Below, one piece after another: positions 62,077 through 64,000 of a DNA stretch of 64,000 nucleotides. Made by a program: the position numbers and the translations under genes. Each line of letters starts with the position of its first letter. Within the stretch, counting starts at the first letter, position 1. Under the pieces are notes generated by a model that saw only the letters and a list, made by a program, of their open reading frames with translations, made no database searches and had not been told where the DNA came from. Origin of the DNA: Chloroflexota bacterium (GTDB lineage: Bacteria > Chloroflexota > Anaerolineae > Anaerolineales > Villigracilaceae); assembly GCA_021795965.1 (NCBI GenBank), contig JAJYOU010000006.1, forward strand, positions 1-64,000, in the 5' to 3' direction.

Positions 62077-62695
62077 CGCGAGTTTCCTCAGTGTTTGGTC
62101 GATTCTGCTTTTCGGCACGGCCTTCTTCCTTCCAGCGGCGCAGGATTGCGTCGATATATTTCCAGTTGCGTACATTTGATTTTAAGGATTGTTCCATCGC
62201 ATCTGCAATCCACCCGTCTGGATATGCCTTTTCTGCATCATTTAGCATATCCGCGATCATGGGAGTGATCGGTCCAATGTTTTCCTCATACAATTTATAA
62301 ATATTGGAGGTCTCTCGCGGAGGATGCGAGGACCGGGCTGCAGCCCGCCAATCTCTATTCTGCATTGCCTGGGCGGCAGTTCTTCCAAGAGGTGAGTTGA
62401 GAAAATAAAAACCTCCTTCAGCATTCTTCACCATCAAAAGCGTACCACGCTCGACCGCTTTTTCAAGTCCGCGATCCAAATCATCCGAGGAGATGCCTTT
62501 CATGAAATCCTCATCTTCCACGATTTCACTCCGGCAAATCTGACGAAAAGCACCTTCGATATGCTCAATGCGCCACAAAACATAAAGCGTGACCTTGAGT
62601 TCATTCAAATCATTAATCTCACCCAGAAGCCGGAAAAGGCTGTCTGGTATCCGGGTGAATGATTCGTTCGCGGTAAATCCTTCAAAAACTGTCAT
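62027..62695 (-). CDS. DnaD-domain replication initiation protein
   Basis: The 222-residue protein has an N-terminal winged-helix-like part (RIPDSLFRLLGEINDLNELK, LDRGLEKAVERGTLLMV) and a C-terminal DnaD/DnaB2 domain: NIYKLYEENIGPITPMIAD, then WIADAMEQSLKSNVRNWKY and IDAILRRWKEEG with the YxxxI-like motif. DnaD proteins remodel DNA and help load the replicative helicase in Gram-positive bacteria. ATG 62695 is preferred over the TTG at 62701. It lies between dnaB and the double-AAA+ loader gene. Confidence 0.88.
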   Translation of the reverse strand: MTVFEGFTANESFTRIPDSLFRLLGEINDLNELKVTLYVLWRIEHIEGAFRQICRSEIVEDEDFMKGISSDDLDRGLEKAVERGTLLMVKNAEGGFYFLNSPLGRTAAQAMQNRDWRAAARSSHPPRETSNIYKLYEENIGPITPMIADMLNDAEKAYPDGWIADAMEQSLKSNVRNWKYIDAILRRWKEEGRAEKQNRPNTEETRGDVVTRKVEEFLKPKH

Positions 62696-62701
62696 CAACA
62701 A

Positions 62702-64000
62702 TTACACCTTGGAAAGATCAACCCTGCGGGTGGCTGCATTTTCAAATTTTGTGAGGTTGCTCCTAAAAATCAAATCAATCTGACCCGTTGGTCCATTTCG
62801 ATGTTTTGCAACCTTTAAATGGGTGACATTTGCCATGGTGGGATCTTTTTCTTCGCGGTAAATGAACATCACAATATCTGCATCCTGCTCGAGTGAGCCC
62901 GATTCGCGCAAATCCGAAAGCTGAGGTTCCTTGTCTGCGCGTTGCTCAACCGCACGCGAAAGCTGGGCGGCAGCCATCAGAGGCACATTGATCTCACGCG
63001 CCAGCTGCTTGAGAGAACGTGAGATATACGATACTTCCTGGACGCGGTTATCATTTCGGGTTTCTGAGGACATTAACTGCAAATAATCGAGGATGATCAA
63101 ATCGATGCCATATTCCATATGCAGACGGCGGCATTTTGTCCGCAGCTGGAGGGGAGTCAATGCCGGAGTATCATCGAGGTAGATCCGGGTATCCCCCAGT
63201 ACCTCAATGGCGTGGTTGAACACAGGCCAATCGTCATCGGTAAGTTTTCCAGTGCGCAAACGCTGAGAATCAATTCCAGTTTGCTGGGCAATCAAGCGCT
63301 GGACAACCTGTTCATTCGACATTTCCAGCGAAAACACAGCCACCCTTTTTTTATGGACCAGTGCAGCATTAAGCGTCATGGTCAGCATCAAGGCAGTTTT
63401 ACCCGTTCCCGGTCGACCGGCCGTGATCAACAAATCTGAAGGCTGCAGCCCACCCAACATTTTATCCAGATCGGTAAATCCTGTCGGCACCCCAACAATT
63501 TCATCACCGCGCCGGTACAATTCATCGATATGATCGTAAAAATCGGAAAGAACATCCCGAATTGGAAGGACATCATGCCGCAATCTTCTTTCACCCACAT
63601 TGAAGATGGCTTTTTCAGCTTCCCCCATAACGGTATTGATGGCTTCTTTTTCATCATAAGCCAGCGTGGCAATGCTGTTTGCCGCAGTTAATAGTTTCCT
63701 GCGGATGGAGGTCCCTTCGATTATTTTGCCGTAAGCTTCAGCATGCAACGTGGTTGGAACCTGGTTTAAGAGTGCAGTCAGGTAGGCTGGTCCACCGATT
63801 TCTTCCAGCCGGTTCATATCTTCGAGCTCTTCGGTCACTGTCAGGCTGTCAATCGGAACCCTGCGTTCTTGCAAACGAACATAGGCTTCCCAGATAAATC
63901 GCAAGCGGTGGATATAAAAATCTTCCGGCTGTAAAAATTGAGCAAGGTCAAAATAAACTTCAGGATTGATCAGCACTGCTCCGATGACGGCTTCTTCAGC
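62702..64000 (-). CDS. dnaB: Replicative DNA helicase DnaB (5' end beyond window)
   Basis: The frame continues to the right edge (AEEAVIGAVLINPEVYFD), so at least the first ten or so residues are missing. The N-terminal domain (LQPEDFYIHRLRFIWEAY) is followed by the RecA-like motor: Walker A AGRPGTGKTALML, FSLEMSNEQVVQRL, DLIILDYLQLM and LSDLRESGSLEQDADIVMFIYR. It unwinds DNA at the fork as a hexamer. No intein is present in the visible part. It leads a dnaB-DnaD-loader-pncA-pncB gene row. Confidence 0.96.
   Translation of the reverse strand, partial: AEEAVIGAVLINPEVYFDLAQFLQPEDFYIHRLRFIWEAYVRLQERRVPIDSLTVTEELEDMNRLEEIGGPAYLTALLNQVPTTLHAEAYGKIIEGTSIRRKLLTAANSIATLAYDEKEAINTVMGEAEKAIFNVGERRLRHDVLPIRDVLSDFYDHIDELYRRGDEIVGVPTGFTDLDKMLGGLQPSDLLITAGRPGTGKTALMLTMTLNAALVHKKRVAVFSLEMSNEQVVQRLIAQQTGIDSQRLRTGKLTDDDWPVFNHAIEVLGDTRIYLDDTPALTPLQLRTKCRRLHMEYGIDLIILDYLQLMSSETRNDNRVQEVSYISRSLKQLAREINVPLMAAAQLSRAVEQRADKEPQLSDLRESGSLEQDADIVMFIYREEKDPTMANVTHLKVAKHRNGPTGQIDLIFRSNLTKFENAATRRVDLSKV

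Noticed and set aside
62076-62175. ATG 62175 as start of the double-AAA+ gene
   Set aside because: It would overlap the DnaD-domain gene by 149 bases with a low-complexity N-terminus; GTG 62076 has GAGG upstream. Not excluded entirely.

Overview
The window reads as ordinary, gene-dense chromosome of a bacterium from the Chloroflexota, most likely class Anaerolineae. This is inferred from several traits seen together. There are many Ser/Thr/Pro-linker lipoproteins, some carrying NBR1-type immunoglobulin-like domains. The reductase is a B12-dependent class II ribonucleotide reductase with NrdR. Lgt and UppP are present, and no outer-membrane genes are visible. I saw no rRNA, tRNA, CRISPR array, insertion sequence or prophage. 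About 63 protein genes are called; the first (MurJ-like) and the last (DnaB) run off the window edges.

Layout. 1-2.2 kb: MurJ tail, then a reverse-strand DUF212-xseB-xseA block. 2.3-11.1 kb: secreted lipoproteins (NBR1-like; a DUF3048 protein split by an SdrD-B domain), a HIT hydrolase, thiolase, DinB-like protein, GMC oxidoreductase, YjjG-like phosphatase and a pseudouridine synthase. 11.1-14.8 kb: a DUF1015 protein and divergent serA/serC for serine synthesis. 14.8-19.1 kb: a row of envelope genes with two LytM (M23) lipoproteins around a TolB-like propeller lipoprotein. 19.2-23.7 kb: recA, a second NBR1-like lipoprotein, tgt, uppP and a small phosphate-binding-like lipoprotein. 23.8-28.2 kb: an acetyl-CoA-synthetase-like ligase, threonine aldolase and purine nucleoside phosphorylase. 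28.2-34.8 kb: a membrane protein, a GNAT, then an overlapping set of a polytopic receptor with a C-terminal HTH-like end, an S1 protein and FtsK. 34.8-41.3 kb: CDP-alcohol phosphatidyltransferase, lgt, a NatAB-like ABC exporter, an MBL hydrolase, tpiA and an M50-like membrane peptidase. 41.4-48.9 kb: an MFS transporter, nrdR-nrdJ and pullulanase. 49.0-54.0 kb: the Pst phosphate system. 54.4-58.1 kb: a signalling cluster (DUF4388/PATAN, CvnD-like GTPase, hydrolase, two response regulators). 58.2-64.0 kb, reverse strand: dnaB, a DnaD-like gene, a double-AAA+ DnaC-like gene, nicotinamidase and nicotinate phosphoribosyltransferase.

Most notable: (1) two PstB ATPases, one divergent and one inside the operon, whose motif losses are complementary, as expected of a heterodimer with one canonical and one degenerate ATP site; (2) a helicase-loader-like protein with two fused AAA+ modules, the second lacking its sensor-1 Asn, in one operon with DnaD-like and DnaB proteins; (3) several genes without a Shine-Dalgarno sequence that carry a TANAAT hexamer 6-10 nt before the ATG, as expected of leaderless transcripts; (4) a GAAC-N4-GTGC LexA-like box in the recA promoter spacer and mutually exclusive hairpins just after recA; (5) the PATAN/GTPase/degenerate-GGDEF cluster. 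Nothing here is demonstrably a wholly new defence or mobile system. All functional statements rest on reading motifs by eye, without database searches.
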